Of a stretch of 14,180 nt of DNA, positions 14,026-14,180 are shown piece by piece. The stretch is from the NCBI GenBank assembly GCA_910578245.1, contig CAJTPC010000030.1, positions 1 to 14,180 on the forward strand. The letters are read 5' to 3'. Positions within the stretch are counted from its first letter, which is position 1. Each line of letters starts with the position of its first letter. The position numbers and the translations under genes were made by a program. The DNA is from an uncultured Christensenella sp. (GTDB lineage Bacteria; Bacillota; Clostridia; Christensenellales; UBA3700). Under the pieces are notes generated by a model, which did not search any database, was not told the DNA's origin, and worked only from the letters and a program-made list of their open reading frames with translations.

Positions 14026-14042
14026 ATTGAACACTGTTCAAT
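14026..14042. promoter_or_regulatory. Operator-like palindrome, copy 4 (before the right-edge promoter)
   Basis: ATTGAACACTGTTCAAT is a perfect 17-base palindrome around C 14034, continued by ATATG as in copy 2. It is 19 bases upstream of the -35 at 14062 and 9 bases downstream of a lone TATAAT (14011-14016), so it could act on either. Confidence 0.6.
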
Positions 14043-14061
14043 ATGATTGATTACACATTGC

Positions 14062-14090
14062 TTGACTATTGTCACGCTATGATTTATACT
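14062..14090 (+). promoter_or_regulatory. Sigma-A promoter reading out of the window
   Basis: TTGACT (14062-14067) and TATACT (14085-14090) are 17 bases apart, each one base from consensus. Transcription would start near 14097. No start codon with a ribosome site follows within the window, so the leader is at least about 80 bases. Confidence 0.6.
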
Positions 14091-14101
14091 TAATCTAGCA
14101 A

Positions 14102-14156
14102 TAGATTTATCTAAAGTATACCGTTATAGTTAGATTGATGTTAAGAGATAAATCTA
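14102..14156 (+). repeat. AT-rich inverted repeat in the leader of the right-edge transcript
   Basis: TAGATTTATCT (14102-14112) is exactly complementary to AGATAAATCTA (14146-14156), with 33 bases between. AATCTA at 14092-14097 could pair instead with TAGATT at 14102-14107, so two alternative folds exist. The stem is AT-only apart from two pairs, so it is weak; a leader structure or a regulator site are both possible. Confidence 0.4.
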
Positions 14157-14180
14157 AATAATTATTATAGATATCAATAT

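Larger units (their letters stand above)
13887..14180. other. Non-coding right end with terminators, operators and a promoter
   Basis: The 294 bases after fakA hold no credible gene on either strand. A weak stem (13890-13893 with 13900-13903, then GTTTTA) follows the fakA stop. Then come operator copy 3, a strong intrinsic terminator, a lone TATAAT (14011-14016), operator copy 4, a good sigma-A promoter and an AT-rich inverted repeat. The layout fits a promoter region and leader for a gene beyond the window. Confidence 0.7.

Noticed and set aside
9656..14042. Reading the TTGAACA palindromes as LexA (SOS) boxes
   Set aside because: The half-sites are three bases apart (GAAC-N3-GTTC), not four as in the B. 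subtilis SOS box, and rsgA and rpe are not known SOS genes.
14043..14093. A 16-codon ORF starting at ATG 14043 just after operator copy 4
   Set aside because: There is no ribosome site, it covers the -35/-10 promoter, and its length is within chance.

Overview
The window is a chromosomal housekeeping block from a low-to-moderate G+C Gram-positive bacterium, most likely a member of the Bacillota (class Clostridia or close by). This rests on GGAGG-type ribosome binding sites before most genes, the zinc-ribbon form of ribosomal protein L28, and a gene order that follows the well-known Bacillus subtilis block yloC/yicC-gmk-rpoZ-coaBC-priA-def-fmt-rsmB-rlmN-...-rsgA-rpe-...-spoVM-rpmB-yloU-yloV. 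A 23-codon gene between rpe and rpmB reads as SpoVM, which makes the organism, or its recent ancestor, an endospore former. There are no tRNA or rRNA genes, transposons, phage genes or CRISPR arrays.

Layout. Positions 1-74 hold the last codons of an unidentified gene, closed by an intrinsic terminator (109-136). A sigma-A-like promoter (231-260) then starts a rightward operon: yicC, gmk, rpoZ, coaBC, priA, def, a 101-base gap, fmt, rsmB, rlmN, a NUDIX hydrolase gene, rsgA, rpe. Many junctions are overlaps (coaBC/priA 4 bases, fmt/rsmB 4, rsmB/rlmN 1, rlmN/NUDIX 14), so expression is probably coupled. The products serve RNA decay (YicC), nucleotide supply (Gmk), transcription (omega), coenzyme A synthesis (CoaBC), replication restart (PriA), initiator-Met formylation and deformylation (Fmt, Def), rRNA modification (RsmB, RlmN), 30S maturation (RsgA) and pentose phosphate metabolism (Rpe). 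After rpe come spoVM (+) and convergent rpmB (-), separated by a palindromic bidirectional terminator. From an AT-rich divergent promoter region, asp23/yloU and fakA/yloV run to 13886. The last 294 bases are non-coding and carry terminators, operator-like palindromes and a good promoter that reads out of the window.

Departures from the reference order: remA is missing between yicC and gmk, thiN is missing between rpe and spoVM, and the usual prpC-prkC (PP2C phosphatase and Ser/Thr kinase) pair between rlmN and rsgA is missing, with a single NUDIX gene in its place.

Most interesting unexplained signals: (1) four copies of a near-perfect palindrome, TTGAACA-N-TGTTCAA, in front of rsgA, in front of rpe and twice after fakA, which looks like the operator of an unknown regulator; (2) at rsgA and rpe this palindrome is part of a longer shared element (31 of 39 positions identical) that looks like an operator-promoter cassette; (3) a hairpin that would bury the spoVM ribosome binding site in read-through mRNA, with a sporulation-sigma-like promoter in its loop; (4) an apparent AUU start codon for rsgA.
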